This document shows, piece after piece, positions 16,712 to 27,000 of a stretch of DNA of 64,000 nucleotides. The position numbers and the translations under genes are program-made. Every line of letters starts with the position of its first letter. Position 1 is the stretch's first letter. A model generated the notes under the pieces. The model made no database searches. It saw only the letters and a program-made list of their open reading frames with translations, and was not told where the DNA came from. The DNA comes from an uncultured Chitinophagales bacterium (lineage in GTDB: Bacteria; Bacteroidota; Bacteroidia; Chitinophagales; JAHDHT01), in contig CALHDG010000036.1 of the NCBI GenBank assembly GCA_938023075.1, positions 43,032 to 107,031 of the forward strand. The letters are read 5' to 3'.

Positions 16712-17239
16712 ATGAATAAAAATTTTAGAACTTTATTATGCTTAACTGTATCTGTTCTCTTTATGTTTAGTGCCTGTAAAGATAAGCCTTCCGCAAGTGC
16801 AACCATAAGCGCAAAAAATAACAGCGGGGTAACTGGCACCGTTACTTTTATTGATAATGATGGAGTAATTGAAATGAAGGCAGAGATTGAAGGGGCTACA
16901 GAAGGTGATCATGCTATTCACATTCACGCCATTGGCGATTGTAGTGCCGATGATGGCAGTTCTGCTGGCGGGCATTGGAATCCAACTGGAGAAGATCATG
17001 GCGTTTGGGGTACTGCTCCATTTCACAGAGGTGATATTGGAAACATTAATGTTGGTAGTAATGGGAAAGGTTCTATTTCGAGAGAAACTGACCTATGGTG
17101 TTTAGGTTGTGCCGATGAAACTAAAAATGTAATTGGTAAAGCAATTATTATCCACGAAGGAATAGATGACTTTTCAACTCAACCCACTGGTGCTGCAGGA
17201 GGTAGAATAGGTTGCGGAGAAATTTTTATGGATGAATAA
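16712..17239 (+). CDS. Cu/Zn superoxide dismutase lipoprotein
   Basis: 175 residues from the ATG at 16712; an upstream ATG at 16670 would put 14 residues before the signal peptide. MNKNFRTLLCLTVSVLFMFSAC is a lipoprotein signal with Cys22. The domain has the copper/zinc ligands in HAIHIHAIGDC, GGHWNP, and HRGDIGN, and the disulfide pair GDC and IGCGE near the end. It converts superoxide to oxygen and hydrogen peroxide, outside the cytoplasm. Monocistronic, ending in a strong hairpin shared with the convergent protease gene. Confidence 0.94.
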   Translation: MNKNFRTLLCLTVSVLFMFSACKDKPSASATISAKNNSGVTGTVTFIDNDGVIEMKAEIEGATEGDHAIHIHAIGDCSADDGSSAGGHWNPTGEDHGVWGTAPFHRGDIGNINVGSNGKGSISRETDLWCLGCADETKNVIGKAIIIHEGIDDFSTQPTGAAGGRIGCGEIFMDE

Positions 17240-17247
17240 AATTATTT

Positions 17248-17282
17248 TCAATATATCCGGTAAAACTTACCGGATATATTGA
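17248..17282. terminator. Bidirectional hairpin terminator
   Basis: Perfect 16-bp inverted repeat TCAATATATCCGGTAA / TTACCGGATATATTGA with a 3-base loop, flanked by ATTATTT before and ATTTTT after. It lies between the convergent superoxide dismutase and M43 protease genes and can serve both. Confidence 0.85.
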
Positions 17283-17292
17283 ATTTTTACTT

Positions 17293-19428
17293 TTAAAGCT
17301 TAAACAATTTTTTAGAAAAACGCAGCTTATCAGATTGACCTTCTATAAAATAAACACCTGATTGTAAATGTTCAATATTAATTTTGTTAGTTGGATTGTT
17401 TTGTTCAAAAACAATTTTACCATCTACACTTCTAACTGTTAATTTCCAATCAGTTATATTTTTCCATTGTATATTAAATTCGTCAATTACCGGATTAGGA
17501 TATAGCAAAACATTTAAAGCATTCAATTGATAGTTGTTTACTGAAATCATATCATCACCAAAAACCTTAATGTCGTCAATATATAAATTTTGTTCTTGAC
17601 TATTGATACATCTAAATTTTATCGATACCTCACTTTCCCCTTCAAAATCTTTTAAATCAACTACTCGCTGTCGCCATTGATTCGATGAAGTAGGTTCAAA
17701 ATATTCTTGCCGGTTACCGACTGTAGCAATAAAAACACCTTCTTGTTTGTATATAGAAGTAAAGTTTTGGCCACAATCTTTTGATACCAGAATTTCTAAA
17801 GTATCAGAGTCATCACTATCATATCTAGCATAGGCATTATAAAATTCTAACATTGGGTTAAGGGTTGAACTTAGGTCAATTAAAGGCAAAACAAATTCAT
17901 CAATGGCACCACTAAAACCAGCATCAAAGCAGTTGATTAACATACAATTATCGCCAGTATTTGCAACACCACTTTTCAGTTCAAAACCCTCGTCATCATT
18001 ATCAACATCAATTATATTGGTATATGCTGGAGGAAAATTATCTTCTTCAAAACTTTCTTGAAATGGTAAACTTCTGCCTAGTGACTGTATTTTTAAAGTA
18101 ATTTCGTTATCCTCTGGTTGTTCATCTGGTTGCGTATTTACATCGGTTATCACCACTTTAAAATCTTGCACACCTTGAGGTAGTTCAATTGGGTTTAAAT
18201 TAGTTTCTGCAAATTCACCAGTAGCCACACTGCCCGTCCATTCAAAGGTATCTACCAACTCGTTGTTAATATAAGTTTCAATTATTAGCCGGTTTATCGT
18301 TTTGTTGCCAAAATTTCTAAACTGAATAGCCGGTGTAAAAGAGGCTGTGCATAAATTTTCATTGGCTATTAAATTGGTAAATTTCGTAAAACGAGCGTTA
18401 TCATCTTTTAAAACTGGAGGCATACACCCCTGGCTACTTAATATATTTTCACGATTACCTCCAGGTTCAAATAGTGCTCTGGCTCTTTCTTTTTGTCCAT
18501 TGGTAAAAAGAGTCAAACATTTATCGTCTGTATAATCCATGTAATTTTGAACCATATCCGGCTCATCATCATAGGAACATGAATTAGTATTAAGGTTACT
18601 ACAAGAGGTGTGAGAAGTAGCTGAGAGCGGCGTATCTTCCACATCATCGTCCATACTGCAATCGCCATCACCCCAAATATGTCGCAGGTTAACCCAATGA
18701 CCTACTTCATGGGTCGCTGTTCGCCCGGTAATACTTGATTGAGTTCCCACTCTTCCAACGTGAACGTAATTTAAAACAACGCCATCTGTATTTTTATCCA
18801 TTCCAGGAAACTGCGCATACCCTAATAAGCCTGGTTCTAAATCTCCCACCCAAATATTTAAATATTCATCGGAGGGCCAAGCATCTGCCCCGCCCAATCT
18901 GGTAAATTTAATGGGTTCTTGAAGGCTCAACAAAAATGTATCAACTGAGGTAGTAATATATTGAATACCTGTTGTAGGTAATCCATCCGGATCTCGTTGT
19001 GCAAAGCAAAATTCAATTTCCATATCGGCAGCGCGATCTTTAAAAACGCTTAAAGTTTCATCAGCATTGGCATTTAGCTTTCTAAAATCTTCATTTAGTA
19101 CCTCTAATTGGGATAATATTGTTTCTTCCGACAATTTTTCTTCATTCGTTTTATATAATATATGAAAAACTACCGGAATAGTAATTACCTCTTTTACCTT
19201 ATTTCTTTTTTGAGATGGGTTATTTAATATCCATTGAGTGTGTTCTTCAATGGCTTGCATGTTTTGCTCAATTTCAGTATTGTTGTTTTTCTGATTTTCC
19301 AAAGCCTCCATCGTTCCACACTTTTCATTAAAAACGTTGGTAGAGGTTTTATTCGGCAAGTTGTTTTGTCCTAATACGGATAACGTAATTAAGCACAAAA
19401 AAAATATACTTACATGTATTTTAAACAT
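17293..19428 (-). CDS. Secreted M43 (pappalysin/cytophagalysin-like) metalloprotease with T9SS sorting domain, copy B
   Basis: 711 residues. Signal peptide 1-20, then a propeptide-like region, then the M43 catalytic domain (about 90-320). The zinc site is HEVGHWVNLRH (H240, E241, H244, H250); the position that is usually Gly is Asn. The Met-turn is NYMDYTDD. A CARDB-like stretch (about 330-450) and a MAM/jelly-roll-like region (LPFQESFEED onward) follow. The C-terminus, from LYPNPVIDEF to the closing LQSGVYFIEG and basic tail, is a type A T9SS sorting domain. It starts 3 bp after the stop of a 720-residue paralogue with the same architecture, so the two are a tandem duplication in one operon. 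Confidence 0.92.
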   Translation of the reverse strand: MFKIHVSIFFLCLITLSVLGQNNLPNKTSTNVFNEKCGTMEALENQKNNNTEIEQNMQAIEEHTQWILNNPSQKRNKVKEVITIPVVFHILYKTNEEKLSEETILSQLEVLNEDFRKLNANADETLSVFKDRAADMEIEFCFAQRDPDGLPTTGIQYITTSVDTFLLSLQEPIKFTRLGGADAWPSDEYLNIWVGDLEPGLLGYAQFPGMDKNTDGVVLNYVHVGRVGTQSSITGRTATHEVGHWVNLRHIWGDGDCSMDDDVEDTPLSATSHTSCSNLNTNSCSYDDEPDMVQNYMDYTDDKCLTLFTNGQKERARALFEPGGNRENILSSQGCMPPVLKDDNARFTKFTNLIANENLCTASFTPAIQFRNFGNKTINRLIIETYINNELVDTFEWTGSVATGEFAETNLNPIELPQGVQDFKVVITDVNTQPDEQPEDNEITLKIQSLGRSLPFQESFEEDNFPPAYTNIIDVDNDDEGFELKSGVANTGDNCMLINCFDAGFSGAIDEFVLPLIDLSSTLNPMLEFYNAYARYDSDDSDTLEILVSKDCGQNFTSIYKQEGVFIATVGNRQEYFEPTSSNQWRQRVVDLKDFEGESEVSIKFRCINSQEQNLYIDDIKVFGDDMISVNNYQLNALNVLLYPNPVIDEFNIQWKNITDWKLTVRSVDGKIVFEQNNPTNKINIEHLQSGVYFIEGQSDKLRFSKKLFKL

Positions 19429-19431
19429 ATT

Positions 19432-21594
19432 TTATAGTTTAATCATTTTTTGAATTAGATGAACGTCTCGATCTATTTGAAGATGAAGGTAATAAATACC
19501 TGAAGGAATGTCTGCTACCTCAATTGTTATTTGGGTTGATGGCTTATTGATGGATGTATTTTTCAATTGTCTGCCCAACGGATCATAAATTATTGTATGT
19601 ATTCTTTTACTTAGATATTCATTAGGTATAGCTAAATAAATTTGTTGTTGAAATGGATTAGGGGAAATTTGAATATTGAAATCGGCTGGAGAATCAAAAA
19701 TACTACTGAAGGTTGGATCTTTACCCGTAACCGTAATATCATCAAGAAAAAAGTTATTCCCTAAACCACTGATAAATTTGAAATGAATATTGGCAAAAGC
19801 TTCATCTTTATAAGCATCTAAATCAATTGTTACTCGTTTCCATTGACTGTTTACCGGTTTAAAGGCATCGTCGGTTTTGGCAGTAGTTGCCAAATCGTCA
19901 CCAATTGCATGGAATAAGGTGTCAAAATGAACCCCACAATCATTGGTAAATAAAACTTGCAGTTCATCAAAGCCCGGTTCTGTTCTTCTATTAGCAGAGG
20001 CATAATAAAATTTCAATACCGGTTCTGTATAAGATGCAATGTCTAAATTTTGACTGATCAGTTCATCTATCCGTCCACTTTCTCTAATGGTAAAGTTATT
20101 TAACTCTAAGCATTGCTCTCCAAAATGAGCTATTTCATTGGTTACGATAAAACCTTCATCACTATCTTCGTTGGTGGCTGTCCATTTATTTTCATCAAAT
20201 GCCTGAGGTTTTCCATTCCCAAATTCTCCCTCAAAATCTTCCCGAAAGGGTAAGCGTTCAGCCTCTAAAATTTTAACTTGAAAATTATGTTCTACCAAAT
20301 CATTATTGGTATTCAAATCTTCTTCACCATTTACGCTTTGTACCTGTATAGTAATTTTTTGACTACCAATATTACCAGTTATTTCACTAAGTTTAATAGT
20401 TGCATAATCAGCAAAAAGCAATTCGCCACTCCAATCTGTAGTAAATTCTCTGTTGTCGTTTATTAAAATTTTAAAAGTGGCTTGTTTTAAAGTATCGCTA
20501 CCATTGTTAGCAAATTCAATAACCGGTGAAAAATCTTGCACACAAACTACTTCATTTTTTGCCGGAAATTCAATATCAACGAGCGCAACATCATTCGTTA
20601 TTAGTTCAGCACAACCACTAGAATTTACTAATCCACTTCTAAAGCCTCCCGACTCTAAATAGGAACGCATCACATCTACCTGACCTTGCGTAAAAAAATC
20701 TGAACAGCTCGAATAATCCATATAATTTTGAATCATATCTGCCGAGCCACAGCTTCGCATTTGCTTTGTGCAACCAAATGCCGGACCTTTGGCGGTATTG
20801 GTATCAGCAATGCCATCATCACCATCACATCTACAAATTTCAACTCCATTGTTATCCGTTGAACAATCATCACCCCAAATATGAAATAAACCCAACCAAT
20901 GCCCTATTTCATGAGTTGTTGTTCCGTCGTCGTTAACATTACCAGAACCTCCTACGCGGCCAAATGAGCGATCATCAATTACAATACCGTCGGTATTTAT
21001 ACCACCCCCATTCGGAAACTGAGCATAGCCTAATAAGCCATCGTTTGATATATTGCCAATCCAAATATTTAAATATCTTTTGGTGGGCCAGGCATCGGCG
21101 CCACCTTTACTGGTAAATTTAATTTTATCTTCGGCATAATTGTCTCCAAAATCAGTAACTTCTGTCTTTATTCGGTTTATCCCTTTAGTGGGGTTTCCAT
21201 TGGGGTCCATATTAGCCAAACAAAACTCAATTTCAGCATCAGCAGCGTCATCTTGAAACTCTTCAAAAATATTGCTTAGATTATTTAATGCCCTAAAATC
21301 TTCATTGATTACCGCAAGGGCTTCATAAATAATATCATCTTCAATGTTTTCGCTAACTGTACGATACAATACATGAACTACCACAGGAATGGTAAAAACT
21401 TCTCTGTTTTTTGTTGCGCTGTTTTTTTGAGTAGCCTGATTAAGTTGTTGTTTAAATTGTGTTAACTCATCATCGTTTTTTATATTCAATTGATGACGCA
21501 ACAAATCCATTGAACCACATTTTTTTTGAGCTAAAACGGTATGGCATACTCCAAAAAAGAGAAGTACTATTGCCGCTGATTTTATTTTACTCAT
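19432..21594 (-). CDS. Secreted M43 metalloprotease with T9SS sorting domain, copy A
   Basis: 720 residues, first of the tandem pair. Signal peptide 1-22. Zinc site HEIGHWLGLFH (H228, E229, H232, H238) fits the canonical HExxHxxGxxH; the Met-turn is NYMDYSSC. The catalytic domain keeps the M43 landmarks EIEFCLANMDPNG, GGADAWPTKRYLNIWIG and LLGYAQFP. The later regions match copy B: LPFREDFEGE starts the jelly-roll-like module, and the type A sorting domain runs from ISPNPFQQQ to IPSGIYYLHL and the end. Secreted and anchored or released through T9SS. Substrate unknown; relatives cleave gelatin or IGF-binding proteins. Confidence 0.93.
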   Translation of the reverse strand: MSKIKSAAIVLLFFGVCHTVLAQKKCGSMDLLRHQLNIKNDDELTQFKQQLNQATQKNSATKNREVFTIPVVVHVLYRTVSENIEDDIIYEALAVINEDFRALNNLSNIFEEFQDDAADAEIEFCLANMDPNGNPTKGINRIKTEVTDFGDNYAEDKIKFTSKGGADAWPTKRYLNIWIGNISNDGLLGYAQFPNGGGINTDGIVIDDRSFGRVGGSGNVNDDGTTTHEIGHWLGLFHIWGDDCSTDNNGVEICRCDGDDGIADTNTAKGPAFGCTKQMRSCGSADMIQNYMDYSSCSDFFTQGQVDVMRSYLESGGFRSGLVNSSGCAELITNDVALVDIEFPAKNEVVCVQDFSPVIEFANNGSDTLKQATFKILINDNREFTTDWSGELLFADYATIKLSEITGNIGSQKITIQVQSVNGEEDLNTNNDLVEHNFQVKILEAERLPFREDFEGEFGNGKPQAFDENKWTATNEDSDEGFIVTNEIAHFGEQCLELNNFTIRESGRIDELISQNLDIASYTEPVLKFYYASANRRTEPGFDELQVLFTNDCGVHFDTLFHAIGDDLATTAKTDDAFKPVNSQWKRVTIDLDAYKDEAFANIHFKFISGLGNNFFLDDITVTGKDPTFSSIFDSPADFNIQISPNPFQQQIYLAIPNEYLSKRIHTIIYDPLGRQLKNTSINKPSTQITIEVADIPSGIYYLHLQIDRDVHLIQKMIKL

Positions 21595-21672
21595 CTAATC
21601 TATTATTAACTATTATTATTTGTTTTCAAAATGATTAACAACTCTTCTCTATCTAAACTCTTCAAAATCACC

Positions 21673-22008
21673 CTAACTATTTTTTTTTAAGATATTTAAA
21701 TCTTCTGCCAATTGATTAGCAAAAGTTTTTATTTTATGTGCCCCCTCTTCATTATTGGTTGCCCGTTTAAACGTATCTGCCATGGTTATTAACGATTGAT
21801 AAAAGAAAAAATTCATTTCATCAATCTCCATTTTATTCGTCCACAAATCCATTCTAAAGGTATTTTTCTGTTCTCCATCCCACAAACTTAACATAAAAGC
21901 TTTACATGCTTGTTTATTTTCTGCCGGACTATCCGTTGCACTCCATTCTATCTGATCGGGCAATTGATTTTCATCTAAACTAATGTCTAATTGTATTCGC
22001 TTCTTCAT
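21673..22008 (-). CDS. gldC: Gliding motility protein GldC
   Basis: 111 residues. Matches GldC across its length, with KKRIQLDISLDENQLPDQIEW, ACKAFMLSLWDGEQKNTFRMDLW and MNFFFYQSLITMADTFKRAT. GldC is a small soluble protein needed for efficient gliding in Flavobacterium; its molecular role is unsettled. The start lies inside pyrD, with a 29-bp overlap, so it is probably translated by coupling. Its presence agrees with the many T9SS cargo genes, because gliding and T9SS share machinery. Confidence 0.88.
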   Translation of the reverse strand: MKKRIQLDISLDENQLPDQIEWSATDSPAENKQACKAFMLSLWDGEQKNTFRMDLWTNKMEIDEMNFFFYQSLITMADTFKRATNNEEGAHKIKTFANQLAEDLNILKKNS

Positions 22009-23032
22009 TTGTTGTTATTGCTTTTAAAATATCTTTTACTAAAGTAGGTCCGTAATATACTAAACCTGAATACAATTGAATTAAATTTGCTCCCAAATGT
22101 AGTTTTTCTTCGGCAGAAGAAGTGTCGTAAATACCCCCAACACCTATTAAAACCATATTTTCGGGTAAATTATTTCTCAAATATGACAAAACCGTGTTGG
22201 CTTTTTCAAAAAGAGCTTTGCCACTTAAACCACCGCTGCCTATTTTTTTAACTGACGATGGAACAGTTTGCAATTCTTCGCGGCTTACCGTAGTATTGGT
22301 TGCAATTAAACCCGATAATTTCAGTTGGGTAGCCAACTCAATAATATCATCCAATTGATCCTTATTTAAATCAGGAGCGATTTTTAATAAAATGGGTTTG
22401 GGGTAGGCTTTTTCTTTATTTAATTGTAATAATTTTTGTAAGATGAGTTGCAGCGGCTTTTTATCTTGCAGTGCCCGTAAATTTGGCGTATTTGGCGAAC
22501 TTACATTCACCACAAAATAGTCAACAAACGGGTACAGTGCCTGATAGCCTTTTTCATAATCGCTAACCGCTTCTGCATTTGGAGTGATTTTGTTTTTACC
22601 TAAGTTGCCACCAATTACTATATCAATATTTACCTTTTTTAAATTATTAACTACCGTTGGCAAACCTTTGTTATTAAAGCCCATTCTGTTAATTAATGCC
22701 TCATCTTTTTTTAACCGAAAAAGGCGGGGTTTGTTATTGCCTTGTTGAGGCAAAGGAGTTACCGTTCCAATTTCAATATAGCCAAAACCGAGCAAAGCCA
22801 TTTCATTTAAATATTCGGCATTTTTATCAAAACCAGCAGCCAAACCTACTGGGTTTTTAAAATGAATACCCATACAATTAAAGGGTTGAGGCAGCGAAGT
22901 TGCCTGTACATATTTCAATATGCTATTTTTAATGATGGGCAGTTTTAGCGACCACCGGAATAAACGAAGCGTTAGTTGATGCGCTTTTTCTGCATCTAAT
23001 AAAAATAAGAACGGTTTTATGATATGATACAA
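21980..23032 (-). CDS. pyrD: Dihydroorotate dehydrogenase (quinone), class 2
   Basis: 350 residues. FMN enzyme of pyrimidine synthesis that oxidises dihydroorotate to orotate and passes electrons to quinone. The N-terminal helical extension of class 2 (MYHIIKPFLFLLDAEKAHQLTL) binds the membrane. Landmarks are NPVGLAAGFDKNAE, GFGYIEIGTVTP, RLFRL, INRMGFNNKG, the catalytic loop NVSSPNTPNLR, ATNTTVSR, GGLSGKALF and GVGGIYDTSSA with the phosphate-binding LYSGLVYYGP. First gene of the pyrD-gldC pair. Confidence 0.97.
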   Translation of the reverse strand: MYHIIKPFLFLLDAEKAHQLTLRLFRWSLKLPIIKNSILKYVQATSLPQPFNCMGIHFKNPVGLAAGFDKNAEYLNEMALLGFGYIEIGTVTPLPQQGNNKPRLFRLKKDEALINRMGFNNKGLPTVVNNLKKVNIDIVIGGNLGKNKITPNAEAVSDYEKGYQALYPFVDYFVVNVSSPNTPNLRALQDKKPLQLILQKLLQLNKEKAYPKPILLKIAPDLNKDQLDDIIELATQLKLSGLIATNTTVSREELQTVPSSVKKIGSGGLSGKALFEKANTVLSYLRNNLPENMVLIGVGGIYDTSSAEEKLHLGANLIQLYSGLVYYGPTLVKDILKAITTNEEANTIRH

Positions 23033-23155
23033 TACATTTTATTTAAAAAGGATGACGATTAAATAAAATATAAAGATATGGGTTAAAGAGTTAAGTACAA
23101 CTATTTTAGGTGATTTTCTTTTTTAGGAAGGTGTGGCGATTGTGCCACTTAGGTG

Positions 23156-23812
23156 TCAATATCTTGGCTCAGAAATCATCCTAAATATTTTCCATTCAGC
23201 AAATTTATTGTTCCGTTTAAACCAAAAGTAGTATTGAATTGTATGATTTCCATTAAATGGATAGCGACATTTAACATAAGCAAATGCATTATTTTTTTTG
23301 GTTAGCATATCGGAAAACCATAACCTTAAAGGCTTATAGTATAAATTTTCAGACGGCAGTTTGTCGTTTTTTTGTTTAGGTAATTCAAACATCGGTGAAA
23401 TGCCGTCGTTTTCTAAAAGTTGATATTTTATCGATTGATTAAAACTACAATGTTGAATATTTGCTTTTACCGTTGTAAAATGTTTTGCTTTCATTTTTTT
23501 GGTGTTGAGCTTTTCAAACATCCAATACTTTAAATCGTTTGCTGTTAAAGTATATTTATGTTGAGGTATAAAAAAGCTGTAGTAATAAGTGGTGTCTTTC
23601 CTTTGAAAAGTATCCACAAAATTTGTTGGATTTATTTTTAGATCTCCTATATTGAAGTAGGTTGCTTTTTGTTGCTTAAGCGTGTCTAACATCATTTCAT
23701 ATAATGTACAAAAATTTTGCGCGTGTATTTTAGTAGGCAAAAAACTACTAATTGCCACGAGAGCTAATACTATTTTTAGTTTGTTCTGCAGGCATTGGAT
23801 TGAAATTTTCAT
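23156..23812 (-). CDS. Exported protein of unknown function
   Basis: 218 residues. Signal peptide of about 31 residues ending KIHAQ. The mature part is about 187 residues with three cysteines and many aromatic residues (YYYSFFIPQHKY, IQYYFWFKRNNKF). I see no known motif, no lipobox and no T9SS tail. It sits alone between pyrD, on the same strand 124 bp away, and the divergent L-domain gene. Probably periplasmic. Confidence 0.55.
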   Translation of the reverse strand: MKISIQCLQNKLKIVLALVAISSFLPTKIHAQNFCTLYEMMLDTLKQQKATYFNIGDLKINPTNFVDTFQRKDTTYYYSFFIPQHKYTLTANDLKYWMFEKLNTKKMKAKHFTTVKANIQHCSFNQSIKYQLLENDGISPMFELPKQKNDKLPSENLYYKPLRLWFSDMLTKKNNAFAYVKCRYPFNGNHTIQYYFWFKRNNKFAEWKIFRMISEPRY

Positions 23813-24025
23813 ATATGGTTACTTTTTGTAAAAATAATTTATTGATTGCATATTTTAGTTGTCATTCTAAAAAAATAATTAGATTTTAATCTAATCGCTA
23901 TTGCATAAGAATAAAGGTGAACTATACTTTAAAACAAATCCACAAATTACTATACTTATTTTTATTAGATATTGAACACGACAAACTGTAACTTTATCCT
24001 ATCTTACAACAGTAACATCATAACT

Positions 24026-27000
24026 ATGAAAACTTGGAGCTTTTTATTGATCATCCTAATTTATAGTAATAGTGGTTTAGCCAATACTTTTGATGTGTGG
24101 GAAGGTAATTATTATATCAAATCACAAACAGAAGCGGATAACTTTATTGAGCGGTGCAACTGTAATCAAATACTGGGTAATTTAACTATTTCTGGTCAGG
24201 ATATTGTGCACTTGGATAGTTTATATATTTTACAAGATGTTCAGGGTTCGGTTGAAATTATTGACAATGCCATTTTAATGAACTGTGATGGCTTAAATGC
24301 CTTAACAACTATTGGTGACCAATTAGTAATTAAAGATAATTATTCTTTAAACAATATAATGGGTATTAATAACTTAATACATATTGGTGAAGGGCTTTCA
24401 TTTAAAAAAAATTATAGCTTAACTGAACTGCCTTTATTTGGAAAGTTGCAGTTTTGTCCGGCAATTGAAATTTCAGATCATTATGAGCTTAATAACCTGA
24501 TAGGCTTTAATAATTTAGAAAATATTGATCAAATCATAATTCAGCATAATCAAATGCTAAGCCAAATTAAAGCTTTTAACCGGGTAAATTCAATTGGATC
24601 ACATATCGAAGTAGATCACAATCAATTATTAGAAAGTATTGAGGGTTTTGAAAATTTAAATAGTACCATTAGGGCAGATCTATTGATTTACTCAAATAAT
24701 AATCTACTAAATTTGAGTGCCTTTGATGGTTTAGAACAACTTATCGGTGACTGTCGTATAGAAATTAGCAATAAAGAAAAGGTACTTTCTTGTTTTAACA
24801 GCTTACAAACAATTTCTGGAACCTTATTTACGAATGTTACTAATTTTGAAAAATTGGATAGTGTGGGCACTTTACAAATAGCAAAATTAAATGTACATAC
24901 TGACACACTCTATGGGTTAAATAGCTTAAAAAGTGCTGGTACAATTCAAATAACACAAAATCTAAAATTAAAACATATTGATGCCTTTAATGAAGTAGAA
25001 AACATAACGAATATTGAGATTAGAGGAAATGAAGAGTTGATTTCAATTGCAGGCTTTAATAAAGTCAATTCAATTGAGGGAGACCTAACAATTAGCAACA
25101 ATAATTATTTATCAGAGATCAACACCTTTGGTGAGGTTACTTATATTGGCGGTAGCTTGAGTATCGCTGAAAATGCAAGTTTGAAAAAATTGGACAACTT
25201 TAAAAAGTTGATCCATATCGGTAGGAGTTTAATTATTGAAAAAAATGATAGTTTACGTACTCTATCAGGATTTGAAGATTTAAGACAGGTTGGTATGGAC
25301 CTGCATATTCAACAAAACTATGATCTAAGGGAAATTCCAACATATAAGCAACTACAAGAAATAAAAGGACAATTAACTTTGCATAGTATTAGATCAAGTT
25401 ATTTTCCTGAATTTGAACAATTATCTTATTGTGGAGGTTTAAGCATTGGGCAAAATAGCCGGTTGATCAGTTTAAACAGCTTTAATGCCTTAATAGAATG
25501 TGGTGATATTTATATAGGTGACAATGGTATACTTAGAGCAATTAATGGTTTTAAACAACTACCACAAATTAATGGTAATCTGATAATACAAAATGGTTAC
25601 CATAGAAGCTTAGATACTATGAACGCATTTTGTTTGTTAGAAGAAATAAAGGGAAAATGCGTAATAGTCCTGCCATCTACTCTTTTAGATAATAATTACT
25701 TTGAAAACCTAAAAACAATACATGGCGAGCTAAAGACAAATTATTCAAACTTTCAACAGTTAGACAGTGTTGGTAGAATATCTATATTTTACTACCACGA
25801 GGAGGATAAAATAAAGGATACTTTGAGTGGCTTTACTTCCCTTACTAGTGCAGGTGTTATCAGTATAGTAGAAATGCATAACCTTAAGAACATCTCTGCA
25901 TTTCCTGTATTGAAAAATGTGCATATCCTTCGAATACACAATAATGATAACCTTGCCAACATAACGGGTTTTAATAATTTAACTTCAATTGAAGAAACTT
26001 TATTTTTTGTGTTTAATTCGGCGATCAACGAGCTTCATTTTTTTAACCGGTTAAAATCGATAAAACAAAGATTGTACATTAAATGTAATGTAAATTTAAA
26101 AAATATATCGGGTTTTAAAGAATTAGAGGAAGTAGGCGAATTAGAGCTTTTAGAAAATAGCAATCTAAACCATATTGACCGGTTTAATCAACTTACTTCA
26201 GTTAATAAAATCGACATTGGATTTAATTTAATGTTAAAAGATATTCCTAATTTTGATGGTATTAATAGGTTATCCTCTTTACACATCCGCAGTAATCTTA
26301 AATTAGAAAATATTCCAACTTTTGACCATATATTAGACATTGAAAATTTAAGTATTTCATTTAATACTAATTTAAAAGGTATAAATGGTTTCAATAATCT
26401 AAGGCAAATGAGTGATATTAGTTTTATAAGAAATAATAATTTATTGCATATAAGAGGCTTTAGCAAGTTAAATGAGTTAAGGTTTTTGTCTATTGAAAAC
26501 AGGAATCTCCGGCAATTAGATGCCTTTACAAATATCAATGAGGTGGAAGAGCTTAAAATATCAGACAATATTCAACTTAGAAGTATCGATAATTTTTCTA
26601 ACCTAAATCAAATTAAAAAAGAACTAACGATAATTAATAACCTTCAACTAAACCAATGTTGTATGGTTAATTGTTGGATTGAGCAAGGCGTAGTAAATGA
26701 AGAAAATATTGACCTTACCAATAATGGTGATCTATGTATGAATATTTCTACTATAAAAAGCAACTGTGATAATAGTCATTGCGAACAAAAATCAGACATC
26801 AACAATTTCAGTTTAACTGCTAACCCGATATTTAAAAACCTGCAATTTGGTTTTGGAAGTAATGAAGATCAAACCATTCAATATCGAGTGTTTTCAATAA
26901 ACGATCAATTGATCGCCCAAGGTAGCGTGGATGCTGAACGCGGATATAATACCAAAACGATAGCCTTACCAATTTTACAAAAAGGGGGTTATTTTTTGGT

